In this document: positions 51,762 to 59,703 of the stretch, piece by piece
Numbering within the stretch: position 1 is the first letter of the stretch
Layout: each line of letters starts with the position of its first letter
From: Promethearchaeota archaeon
GTDB lineage: Archaea; Asgardarchaeota; Lokiarchaeia; Sigyniarchaeales; SOKP01
Direction: 5' to 3'
Assembly: GCA_016839705.1 (NCBI GenBank)
Contig: JAEOTR010000016.1
Location: forward strand, 1 to 64,000
DNA length: 64,000 nt
Notes under the pieces: generated by a model
Told to the model about the DNA's origin: nothing
Database searches by the model: none
The model's input: only the letters and a program-made list of their open reading frames with translations
Translations under genes and position numbers: made by a program

Positions 51762-52997
51762 ATGGTAATACTTATGGATAAGAATTCAGAATTTTTCGGA
51801 AAAGAGTTATCAGTGGAAGAGAGAAGTTTGTATGACCGTCAATTTCGTCTCGAGGGATGGTCTCAGAAATTGGTAAAAAATTCGAGGATATTAATTGCAG
51901 GCGTCGGTGGTTTAGGGTGTGAAATTGCTAAAAATCTATCGATGCTTGGTATCGGTCACTTAGATCTCGTTGATTTGGATATTATTGAACATTCTAATTT
52001 AAACCGTCAAATTCTTTTTGCGGGGGCAAAGATCGGAGAACCTAAAGCGGTTGTTGCAGCAAGAAAACTTAAGGACATTAATCCTAATATAGCAGTTAAA
52101 GGTTATCACACCTCTTTAGAGCGATTAAATCCCGCAATCTATCAAGCCGCTGATGTAATAATTGGAGGTCTTGATTCGATGAATACCCGTCTAAACTTGA
52201 ATGCTCAATGTATTAGGTTTAAAATCCCTCTTGTCGATGGAGGTGTATCTGGATATCACGGTCATGTATACACAATCTTTCCTTATCAAAATGCCTGTTA
52301 TGAGTGCAATCCCTTACCCGTCGTAGAGGGTGATGACATGGCGGCTTGTACAGTAGTAGGAATTCCTCGAAAAAGAATCCATTGTGTCTTTAAAGGAGAC
52401 ATGGCATTTAAAGAAAAACTTGATAGAGGTCCCAATCCTAAAAATGTAAATGATATCAAATTCATTCAAAAGGTTGCAAATGAATTAGTAAATAAACATA
52501 ATTTCTTACCTGAATATACGGTAGATGATATTGTAAGAATAATTGATAGACATGATCCGGGAATAATTACGATTAATGCGGTTATTTCCGCCTTACAATC
52601 CCATGAAGCCGTGAAAATTCTCCATTGGAAAAAGGGTCATAAAGGGCTTGGAGAACCAATTCAAAATTATGTGGTCTATAATGGAATAACTATGAAATTT
52701 TATCATATTGAAAAAAAAAGAAATCCAGAATGTTCTCAGTGTGGAAAGCACGTTAGAAGAGTATCAATAAAATTGAACCCTCATTCACCATGCGAGAACA
52801 TAATCAAAATATTAACTAAAAATGGGTTTAAACCTGATCCAGATTCAGAACCAATTCTTACTTTACAAGATTTTAATGATATTAAGATGGTTGATTTAGA
52901 ACAGAATCCAATTGAAAATGGTTTAAGAAATTATGAATTTATAACCGCAGCAGGCTTCAAAGATGGGGAAATTTTTGTAACCTTAAAATTGAAATAA
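51762..52997 (+). CDS. E1-like ubiquitin-activating enzyme (UBA3-like)
   Basis: A 411-residue E1. The adenylation domain has G-V-G-G-L-G (47-52), D71 and D73 in D-L-D-I-I-E, N81 R82 Q83 and the zinc pairs C179/C182 (C-Y-E-C) and C324/C327 (C-S-Q-C). The thioester Cys is probably C196 in A-A-C-T-V-V-G-I-P-R, which matches the C-T-I-A-S-V-P-R motif of eukaryotic UBA3; a second Cys follows at 208. The last 80 residues form a beta-grasp-like domain that would bind E2. Plain MoeB/ThiF proteins lack this and the catalytic Cys region. Start is 51762 or the ATG at 51774. It is followed 81 bases later by E2. Confidence 0.93.
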   Translation: MVILMDKNSEFFGKELSVEERSLYDRQFRLEGWSQKLVKNSRILIAGVGGLGCEIAKNLSMLGIGHLDLVDLDIIEHSNLNRQILFAGAKIGEPKAVVAARKLKDINPNIAVKGYHTSLERLNPAIYQAADVIIGGLDSMNTRLNLNAQCIRFKIPLVDGGVSGYHGHVYTIFPYQNACYECNPLPVVEGDDMAACTVVGIPRKRIHCVFKGDMAFKEKLDRGPNPKNVNDIKFIQKVANELVNKHNFLPEYTVDDIVRIIDRHDPGIITINAVISALQSHEAVKILHWKKGHKGLGEPIQNYVVYNGITMKFYHIEKKRNPECSQCGKHVRRVSIKLNPHSPCENIIKILTKNGFKPDPDSEPILTLQDFNDIKMVDLEQNPIENGLRNYEFITAAGFKDGEIFVTLKLK

Positions 52998-53078
52998 TAA
53001 TTTAACCAAAAAAACCAAATAATTAAAAAAAATAGAGAATAAAAATTATAAATAAAAATAATAAAAAGGTTTGATAAG

Positions 53079-53606
53079 ATGAGTATAAGAAGTAGTCGTA
53101 TTTCCCAAGATTTTGCAGGATTAAAAAAACTGTTAAAGACGGGTACTATAATTCAATTAAAACCATTTAATCCTAAAAAGAAGAGTATAGATCATTTAGC
53201 TATAACTATTAAAGGGCCAAAAGGCACTGTATATGCGGGAGGTGTGTTTAAATTAGAAATGAAATTCCCTTCCCAGTATCCTAGCCAACCCCCTTTCGTT
53301 AGAATGCATACTCCAATTTGGCATCCAAATTTTTGGCCAAAACCGACTGAATATAAGGGACAAAGAAATATATGTCTAGCTTTGGTAGATCCCTCTTTGG
53401 CGGGTAAAAAGGGTGGATGGAGTCCATCAAAAACAGCAGTGACAATTGTTCAAGCAATAATTGCAATGCTAAACACCCGTGGTAAATTTGTTAACCCAAC
53501 TGATGTTTTTAATAAAAAGGCAGCAATTGAAATGATGAAAAATCCTAAATTTTTCGAGAAAAAGGTTAAAAACTTAGTTAAAAAATATGCAAATACGAAA
53601 TGGTGA
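53079..53606 (+). CDS. E2-like ubiquitin-conjugating enzyme
   Basis: A 175-residue UBC-fold protein. The order is right for an E2: Y-A-G-G-V-F-K-L-E-M (51-60), P-S-Q-P-P-F-V (68-74), then H82-P83-N84, the catalytic C99 in N-I-C-L, and the G-G-W-S-P motif (112-116). The HPN Asn helps catalysis; all are present. The insert between HPN and Cys is long (14 residues) and the tail helix ends T-K-W. It would carry the activated Ubl. It ends next to the JAMM gene and is the second gene of the enzyme cluster. Confidence 0.95.
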   Translation: MSIRSSRISQDFAGLKKLLKTGTIIQLKPFNPKKKSIDHLAITIKGPKGTVYAGGVFKLEMKFPSQYPSQPPFVRMHTPIWHPNFWPKPTEYKGQRNICLALVDPSLAGKKGGWSPSKTAVTIVQAIIAMLNTRGKFVNPTDVFNKKAAIEMMKNPKFFEKKVKNLVKKYANTKW

Positions 53607-53607
53607 T
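53602..53607 (+). promoter_or_regulatory. Ribosome binding site inside the E2 stop codon, for the JAMM gene
   Basis: GGTGAT overlaps the last E2 codons (TGG TGA T) and lies seven bases before the ATG at 53615. This selects 53615 over the ATG at 53600 and suggests coupled translation of E2 and the JAMM protease. Confidence 0.55.
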
Positions 53608-53614
53608 TTCGCTA

Positions 53615-54442
53615 ATGGAAGAAAAAGAATCAGCTAACAGTTCAATTAAAGACGTAATAAAGCAGAAAATAAAAGAAAAAATAAAAAAGGAATTATTAGA
53701 TGAAATACGTGAAGAGCTTCAATTAGAAGAAGAAGAATTAACTGAAGAAATTATTTCAATGCTTACACAAAGAGTTTCTAACGGTCTAAATATAAAACAT
53801 TCGAAGGCGCCCATCGTTAATATTTTAGAAAAAAAAGTCATAGAACCTCAATTAGAGCAAGAAGCCCAAAAGGAAACCTACATTACAATAAAGGCAACTC
53901 TTAAAATAGCAAGTCACGCTATAAAATATGCTAATCCTAATATACCTAAATCAAACTGGATTGAAGTTATAGGTATTCTCGCTGGAAAAATAGATAAAAA
54001 GACTGGTTTACTAATAATTGAAGATGCATATCCTGTTGGACATGGCAATGCAATCCATGCAAAAATGGATGATAAGAGAAATCGTAGAACGGGTTTTATA
54101 AAAGCTTTTGAAATAATCAAGAAAAATAAATTAGATATTTGTGGGTGGTATCATTCTCATCCTTGCTATGGATGTTTTATGTCACCCGAAGATTTTGATA
54201 CTCAAGCGAGATATCAGAAATTATGGGATAAAGCCGTTGCACTTGTTATCGATCCGTGCCTTATTGATGGAACTTCAACAGGTTTTGAGATTTATCAGGC
54301 AGATTTGAAATCAAAAACTTTCTATCCTCTATTATATGGAATTAAAGGATCGTTAGATATCCGTATGCTACCCGACATTTTAGAATTTATGAATCCAATT
54401 ATTCAAGGGAAAGCGGCTTATTTAGAATATGATAAAGATTAA
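53615..54442 (+). CDS. Rpn11-like JAMM/MPN+ metalloprotease (deubiquitinase-like)
   Basis: A 275-residue protein from ATG 53615. The first 85 residues are charged and mostly helical, a likely coiled coil. The MPN+ domain follows: upstream catalytic E117 in W-I-E-V-I-G-I-L-A-G, and the JAMM motif H-S-H-P-x6-S-x2-D, with H180, H182, S190 and D193, all present. This is like Rpn11 (H-S-H-P-G-F-G). It would cut Ubls from conjugates and trim the Lys-Ala tail of Ubl2. It is not the CSN5 type because of the S-P-E-D-F-D segment. It shares a transcript with the E2 gene and the RING-like gene 30 bases on. Confidence 0.95.
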   Translation: MEEKESANSSIKDVIKQKIKEKIKKELLDEIREELQLEEEELTEEIISMLTQRVSNGLNIKHSKAPIVNILEKKVIEPQLEQEAQKETYITIKATLKIASHAIKYANPNIPKSNWIEVIGILAGKIDKKTGLLIIEDAYPVGHGNAIHAKMDDKRNRRTGFIKAFEIIKKNKLDICGWYHSHPCYGCFMSPEDFDTQARYQKLWDKAVALVIDPCLIDGTSTGFEIYQADLKSKTFYPLLYGIKGSLDIRMLPDILEFMNPIIQGKAAYLEYDKD

Positions 54443-54471
54443 ATTATATTATTGATGGTGGTTATTAAACC

Positions 54472-55677
54472 GTGGCTAAAACTAAGGTAATAATTTTACT
54501 GCTGATTGCATTTGCAATTATCGGCATAATACACGGTGCCATTCTAAATTCAGTTAATGTATTTGTAAGTTGGTTTTTAATAGGGATATGGTTAGTATTT
54601 ACATTTAAAGTTATAAAGAATATAAAGCAACATCGTGAATATCGTAGTCCACACAATACAGCATTTTTTACTATTGGTCCTGTTTTGATTGGAATTTTTT
54701 ATTCAATTTGGGGAAATTTTACAGGATTATTAGGAGAAAATCTCTTAATAAGCACAGATTTATATTTAAGTTGGTGGAGTATACTATTTGGGTTTCCATA
54801 TGTGTTTTATAGTTCAATCTCATTATACCGTTGTTTTAAAAAATACCGAGTAATTTATTTTGGGACAAAATCTGTAAATGCCCGTAAATTTGGCTATTTA
54901 TTAGGCATATCGGTTATATTTTTCATATCTATCTATTGGATTAGTTTCTATTCATTGATCGATTTTTATGAATCTCTTATAATACCACTTCATTTTTTAC
55001 TAGATCTTAATCTTCTAATACTGCTTGTGAGCACTATTCTAATAATAATTATTGCAGGATTATTTGGGTCACAGACTCAATTACCCCAATTAACAAGAGA
55101 TTATATAGCACAGCGTAGGAATAGATTAAACCAACTAACATCACCTAGAAGAAATAGTACACCTAATAGATATAGGGAAAGTGTTCGCAATACCACAAGG
55201 TCAAATCCAACACCTTCAGCTAGCACGGTAACCCGTACATCAAGATCAGTGAACCATTCATCCCGATCTACACCAACCGCACGAAGACGTTCTACAACTA
55301 CAAGAACTAAAACAAGTTCTCGAACTGTGAGTAGAGGGCCAACAGGGACACAGGTAAGAAAGAAACAGAGTACTAAAAAAATAACTAACTTTAATATATA
55401 TAAACCTAAAGCCGCGCGTTTATCATCTGAGGACTTTAAGTGTATTTTTTGCTTTAAATTACCAAAAATTCCTGAGGATAACGGTAGAGGTATAATTTTA
55501 TGTCCAAATTGTAGATACCCTGCTCATGCAGATGAATTTAAGGATTGGTTACAAAGTTCCAACCTCTGTTCTCGATGCAGTGCTCCTATTCCTACAACCT
55601 ATAAGAGAAATCCAAGAATAATACCGATTAAAACTTATTTAGTAATTGTAAAACATTTTATTGGCAATAAGAGATAA
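54472..55677 (+). CDS. Membrane protein with C-terminal RING-like zinc finger, candidate E3 ligase
   Basis: A 401-residue protein. Five or six helices occupy residues 1-205. Then comes a linker of about 110 residues rich in Ser, Thr, Arg and Pro. The last 80 residues hold a zinc finger: C-I-F-C, then C-P-N-C-R-Y-P-A-H, W-L-Q-S-S-N, and C-S-R-C. This has the RING order (Cys pair, Cys pair with His, Trp-Leu, last Cys pair) but lacks one typical Cys of the second pair, so it is RING-like rather than perfect. GTG at 54472 with GGTGGT upstream. It lies in the E1-E2-JAMM cluster, so it may present membrane targets to E2; this is inference. Confidence 0.78.
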   Translation: MAKTKVIILLLIAFAIIGIIHGAILNSVNVFVSWFLIGIWLVFTFKVIKNIKQHREYRSPHNTAFFTIGPVLIGIFYSIWGNFTGLLGENLLISTDLYLSWWSILFGFPYVFYSSISLYRCFKKYRVIYFGTKSVNARKFGYLLGISVIFFISIYWISFYSLIDFYESLIIPLHFLLDLNLLILLVSTILIIIIAGLFGSQTQLPQLTRDYIAQRRNRLNQLTSPRRNSTPNRYRESVRNTTRSNPTPSASTVTRTSRSVNHSSRSTPTARRRSTTTRTKTSSRTVSRGPTGTQVRKKQSTKKITNFNIYKPKAARLSSEDFKCIFCFKLPKIPEDNGRGIILCPNCRYPAHADEFKDWLQSSNLCSRCSAPIPTTYKRNPRIIPIKTYLVIVKHFIGNKR

Positions 55678-55700
55678 ATTGGTAATAAATATTTAAGAAT

Positions 55701-56645
55701 CTAATTTCCTGATTTTACCTTTTTTTTTAGTTCCCCTATTGTTGTTTTTAACTCAGCATACACATTATGAGGATGGATAGATTCAAAACTTTCAATTTTA
55801 AATTCTATTTTAAAATCCTCTTCTAGATTTGGGAACTCTCTTAAAATAAAATTTTTTGCCATTTCTCTAATGACATCCTCTGAAAACAAAGGTTTTAAAT
55901 GAGCGCTTCTTACTAGTTCGGCTTCTTCAGGGCGTTTCAGCACAGATTGTATTTTGCCGCTCATAGATTCTTCTATTACATCAATGATGTCTAAAACGTC
56001 AATTTTTTGGCCTGTCAAATCCTTTATCTGAACAATAATCGTACCATTTGACCTTTGATTATGTGAAGAGAAGGGAAAGATATTGATGAGTTTTTTAAGA
56101 TCTTCCTCAGAAACATGTATATCTTTTCTGGTTTTGACAACTTCGGTTGCATATTCTTGAGACATTTCTTTTGCGCAAGGACACACTGTCATTCCTACAG
56201 CAGTTGCCCCAATATAATAAGTGTATTCAATTTCTCCAGATGATTTTCTTTTAGCTTTAACAAAAGATAATATATCATATGATTTTTGGATATTTCTAGT
56301 ATTATTTTCCCGAACTTGAACTATAATCTTTCCTTCTAATTTAACTTCCGCTTTGGAAGTATAAGGGTGTCTTTCTAACAACTTTTTAATGATTCTATCG
56401 CCTACTAATTCTATTGTCGGGGTTGGCTTGTATATTACCTCATTTATGACTTCTTCAATAGTTTCGGAAGTCCGCGACATGTGAATACCTCGTTGCTGGG
56501 CAGGAAGAGCAATTAATGCGGAGATTTTTGGGTAAAACGAGTATTTTTTATTCTCTTGTACTATTTCTACTTTTTTCTCTAGCTCAACTATTCCAACCTT
56601 GTCAATAGCGATGTCTATTGCTGACCCAGAATCTTGTAAGTCCAT
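55701..56645 (-). CDS. mptA: GTP cyclohydrolase IV (MptA)
   Basis: A 314-residue Fe-dependent GTP cyclohydrolase that opens GTP to 7,8-dihydroneopterin 2',3'-cyclic phosphate, first step of tetrahydromethanopterin synthesis. It has the G-I-D-K-V-G-like opening (I-A-I-D-K-V-G-I), Q-R-G-I-H-M-S-R (near 51-58) with the metal His, and the T-V-C-P-C-A-K-E-M-S block (near 158-167) with the Cys. Two GCYH-II-type T-folds are visible, the second near the end (E-S-F-E-S-I-H-P-H). It is convergent with the RING gene and divergent from the amidohydrolase gene. Confidence 0.93.
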   Translation of the reverse strand: MDLQDSGSAIDIAIDKVGIVELEKKVEIVQENKKYSFYPKISALIALPAQQRGIHMSRTSETIEEVINEVIYKPTPTIELVGDRIIKKLLERHPYTSKAEVKLEGKIIVQVRENNTRNIQKSYDILSFVKAKRKSSGEIEYTYYIGATAVGMTVCPCAKEMSQEYATEVVKTRKDIHVSEEDLKKLINIFPFSSHNQRSNGTIIVQIKDLTGQKIDVLDIIDVIEESMSGKIQSVLKRPEEAELVRSAHLKPLFSEDVIREMAKNFILREFPNLEEDFKIEFKIESFESIHPHNVYAELKTTIGELKKKVKSGN

Positions 56646-56764
56646 TTTGAATTTAGGAATTTTGTATCACCAGTAACAAAAAATATTTTATTTAGTTCTA
56701 ATCTTAAAAAAGATTAGATATAATATAAAATAATTTCAAAAAAATTGAATATCTTAAGAATTCG

Positions 56765-57934
56765 ATGCCATTAAAAAGCATTTTTAGCGAGTATGCATTA
56801 ATTGGAGAGGATTTAGAACTTAAACAAGATGTTTCAATAGAAATTGATGAAAATGGAATCATTTCAAAAATAACGTATACAAATCCAGAGGATTCCTTAA
56901 TAAGTTTTGAAAGAAATCATTGCTATTTACTAATACCGGGTTTTATTAATTCTCATACTCATATTGGAGATAATTTTGCGAAAGAACTAGGTTTTAATAA
57001 AGAATTAACGGACATAGTAGCTCCACCATTTGGTCTTAAACATAAACTACTTAGACAAACACCAAGAGATGTTATTATTAAAGGGATTAAAAATGCTGCT
57101 TCAGAAATGCTCTCTAACGGGATTACTTGCTTTATTGATTTTAGAGAAGGTGGAGTCGAAGGTGTAAATCTTATTAAAGAGGCTTTAGAAATCTCTCCAA
57201 TAAATTGTTTAATCTTTGGTAGGTTTATGGATGAAAGCGAAATAGAATTAATTTTTAATCTAGCTGATGGAGTGGGATTATCTAGTTATAAGTTCATATC
57301 TGATTCAACTAAGACCTTTGTAGAGGAATCAAAACAAAATTATAAAAAATTAATTGCTTGCCATTGTGCTGAGAAAAATCGTTTTCCTGAATTAATCAAT
57401 AGAGTACTTACTGACAATTTAGTTGATATCATCATTCATGGTACGAAATTTACTAAAGAAGATTTAGGGAGGATTCAAAGAGCGATGAAATCACTTGTTT
57501 TATGCCCCCGATGTAATGGATATTTTGGAGTAGGATTTCCTCCAATTATAGAGATACTAAAACTTGGAATTCCTATATCTTTAGGTACAGACAATTCGAT
57601 GGTAAATAGTTCAGATTTATTTGAAGAAATGCGTTATCTATATAGAATTTCTAGAATACTTGGTAATTATGATAAAACAATACAATTAACATCAAAAGAA
57701 CTCTTAAAAATGGTGACAGTGAATGCTGCAAAAAATTTTCGTTTAGGGATTGAACGTGGTTCAATTTCGGAAGGCAAATTCGCAGATTTTTTTGCAGTTG
57801 ATTTAAAAGAACCAAATTTTTATACACTCGACTTAAATGAAAGCAATGTTTTTGATGTGATTGTACAAAGAACAGGAACAGGGAATATTAAAAGAACTTA
57901 TATAAGAGGAGAAGTAGTTTTTGAAAGAAACTGA
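56765..57934 (+). CDS. Amidohydrolase (ATZ/TRZ/guanine-deaminase-like), candidate pyrimidine deaminase
   Basis: A 389-residue metal-dependent hydrolase. Its ligands are H-T-H (near 68-70), H in C-H-C-A-E (near 200-204), H in I-I-H-G-T-K (near 223-228) and D in G-T-D-N-S (near 279-283). This is the set found in deaminases such as cytosine and guanine deaminase. The C-terminal D-F-F-A-V-D-L and beta sandwich complete the fold. Its last 14 bases overlap the start of the reductase gene, and cofG overlaps that in turn. The riboflavin pathway needs a deaminase of a 2,4-diaminopyrimidine after the reductase, which has been hard to assign in archaea; this gene is a good candidate, but that is inference. 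Confidence 0.85.
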   Translation: MPLKSIFSEYALIGEDLELKQDVSIEIDENGIISKITYTNPEDSLISFERNHCYLLIPGFINSHTHIGDNFAKELGFNKELTDIVAPPFGLKHKLLRQTPRDVIIKGIKNAASEMLSNGITCFIDFREGGVEGVNLIKEALEISPINCLIFGRFMDESEIELIFNLADGVGLSSYKFISDSTKTFVEESKQNYKKLIACHCAEKNRFPELINRVLTDNLVDIIIHGTKFTKEDLGRIQRAMKSLVLCPRCNGYFGVGFPPIIEILKLGIPISLGTDNSMVNSSDLFEEMRYLYRISRILGNYDKTIQLTSKELLKMVTVNAAKNFRLGIERGSISEGKFADFFAVDLKEPNFYTLDLNESNVFDVIVQRTGTGNIKRTYIRGEVVFERN

Positions 57935-58592
57935 AAAACCTTATATCATCTTAAGCTGTGCAATGACTATAGATGGGAAGATTGCCTCAAAATCAGGAGA
58001 TCCGGGCATTTCGGATGATGATGACTGGAAGGAAGTTCATAAACTTCGTACGGAAGTAGATGGGATCATGGTAGGAAAGGGTACAATATTGAAAGATAAT
58101 CCCAAATTACATATTAAATATTATTATCATCAAGGATATCTAAGAATTGTTGTAGATAGTAATTTAACCATTCCAATTGATTCCAATGTCATTTCATTTC
58201 AACCAGAAACCTACCCTACTATTATTTGTACGACTGAAAATGTACCAATTAACCAAATCAAAAAATATGAAGAAAAAAATGTTAAAATCATACAAGCAGG
58301 GAAAGGCGACCGAGTAGATTTAATAAAGCTTATGCCACTTCTAAAGAAATTGGGATTAAATTCTGTACTTTTAGAAGGCGGGGGAACTTTGAATTGGAGT
58401 TTCATAGAAAAGGATTTAATTGATGAAATCCGCTTAACTATAGCACCTTGGATTATAGGTGGGAAGGATGCTACAAGTCTGGTAGATGGTATTGGTTTTA
58501 GTATAATGAGTGAAGCCCCGAAATTTGAGTTACTCGAAGAAAGATCTAGAAATAATTATGTCATTTTAAGATATAAAAGGAAAACAAAATGA
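57921..58592 (+). CDS. RibD-C/ArfC-type pyrimidine reductase
   Basis: A 223-residue 2,5-diamino-6-ribosylamino-4(3H)-pyrimidinone 5'-phosphate reductase of the RibD C-terminal type. It opens with S-C-A-M-T-I-D-G-K-I-A (near 11-21), followed by G-I-M-V-G-K-G-T-I-L-K-D-N-P (near 49-62) and L-L-E-G-G-G-T-L-N (near 153-161), all family signatures. It reduces the ribosyl side chain to ribityl with NADPH, on the way to riboflavin and F420. TTG start, preceded by AGGAGAAG. It overlaps the amidohydrolase by 14 bases and cofG by 4 (ATGA). Confidence 0.93.
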   Translation: MKETEKPYIILSCAMTIDGKIASKSGDPGISDDDDWKEVHKLRTEVDGIMVGKGTILKDNPKLHIKYYYHQGYLRIVVDSNLTIPIDSNVISFQPETYPTIICTTENVPINQIKKYEEKNVKIIQAGKGDRVDLIKLMPLLKKLGLNSVLLEGGGTLNWSFIEKDLIDEIRLTIAPWIIGGKDATSLVDGIGFSIMSEAPKFELLEERSRNNYVILRYKRKTK

Positions 58593-59689
58593 GTCAAGAA
58601 GAGATCGGGGATTTAAATCTCCTAACAATAGAAGAAATAAAGAGAAAAGTAAAGGAGATAAGGACTCACTTACCGAGAGATGAGCGTTTTTTCATTACCT
58701 ATTCAAAAAATTTTACCCTTTCATTATCAAATTATTGTCAGAATTTTTGCGGGTATTGTTTTTACAATCATAGAATCCCTAAGCCGAATGGACAAGAAAA
58801 TGCAATCTTACTTGAAAATGAGCAAATGCAAACTGCAATTCAAAGAGGTATTAGTCATGATTGCAAAGAAGCATTACTTATGTCTGGAGAAAGGCCTGAC
58901 AGTTTTAAAGAAGTAAAGGATGAATTAGAAAAGCGGGGTTGTAAAGATTTTATAGAATTTGTGAAGGAGATTTCTAAATATTTATTGGACTTCAAAATAT
59001 TACCCCATACAAATTTAGGTATTCTTACCTATAATGAATTAAAAATACTAAAAGGCTATAATGCTAGTATGGGGTTGATGTTAGAGAGTTCCAACCCGGA
59101 ATTATTAAAGACTGGTGGAGTCCATGAAGAATCTCCAGGAAAAATTCCAGATATACGTATAGAACACATAAATAACGCAGGAAAATTAAAGATCCCATTT
59201 ACCACTGGGCTGTTAATAGGAATAGGTGAATCTTTTGAAGATAGAATAAAGGATTTGTATTTAATTAAGAAAATTCATAAAAAATATGGTCATATTCAAG
59301 AGATTATAATTCAAAACTTTGTGGAGAAACCAGGAATTCCTTACAAACCGGGGGAAGTAATTATGATTAAAGATTTATTAAGAATCTCAGGAATTGCAAA
59401 AATAATCTTAGGTAATGAGATTGCCATCCAAGTTCCACCAAATCTGATTTCAGGTCATGAAAAGGAGTTTATTGAGATGGGTGTAAATGATTTCGGTGGG
59501 ATCTCACCCTTTACTATTGATTATATAAATCCAAGAAAACTATGGCCTCAAATTGATGAATTAAAAAAGATTTGTGAGATGCAAGGGTATCACCTCAAAG
59601 AAAGGTTGCCCATTTATGATAAATATATTCAAAGAAAAGATTTCTGCTCAGAAAATATTAAAAAAACCATTGATAATATTATTTATTAA
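58589..59689 (+). CDS. cofG: FO synthase subunit 1 (CofG)
   Basis: A 366-residue radical SAM enzyme. The cluster motif is C-x3-C-x2-C in Y-C-Q-N-F-C-G-Y-C (near 49-57). The S-G-E-R-P segment (near 101-105) replaces the usual G-G-E-x-P, as in CofG. With CofH it makes the deazaflavin FO from tyrosine and 5-amino-6-ribitylamino-uracil, the core of F420. Substrate comes from the reductase two genes upstream; gene order supports this. It starts in a four-base overlap. Confidence 0.95.
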   Translation: MSQEEIGDLNLLTIEEIKRKVKEIRTHLPRDERFFITYSKNFTLSLSNYCQNFCGYCFYNHRIPKPNGQENAILLENEQMQTAIQRGISHDCKEALLMSGERPDSFKEVKDELEKRGCKDFIEFVKEISKYLLDFKILPHTNLGILTYNELKILKGYNASMGLMLESSNPELLKTGGVHEESPGKIPDIRIEHINNAGKLKIPFTTGLLIGIGESFEDRIKDLYLIKKIHKKYGHIQEIIIQNFVEKPGIPYKPGEVIMIKDLLRISGIAKIILGNEIAIQVPPNLISGHEKEFIEMGVNDFGGISPFTIDYINPRKLWPQIDELKKICEMQGYHLKERLPIYDKYIQRKDFCSENIKKTIDNIIY

Positions 59690-59703
59690 AACCCACCACT
59701 AAC

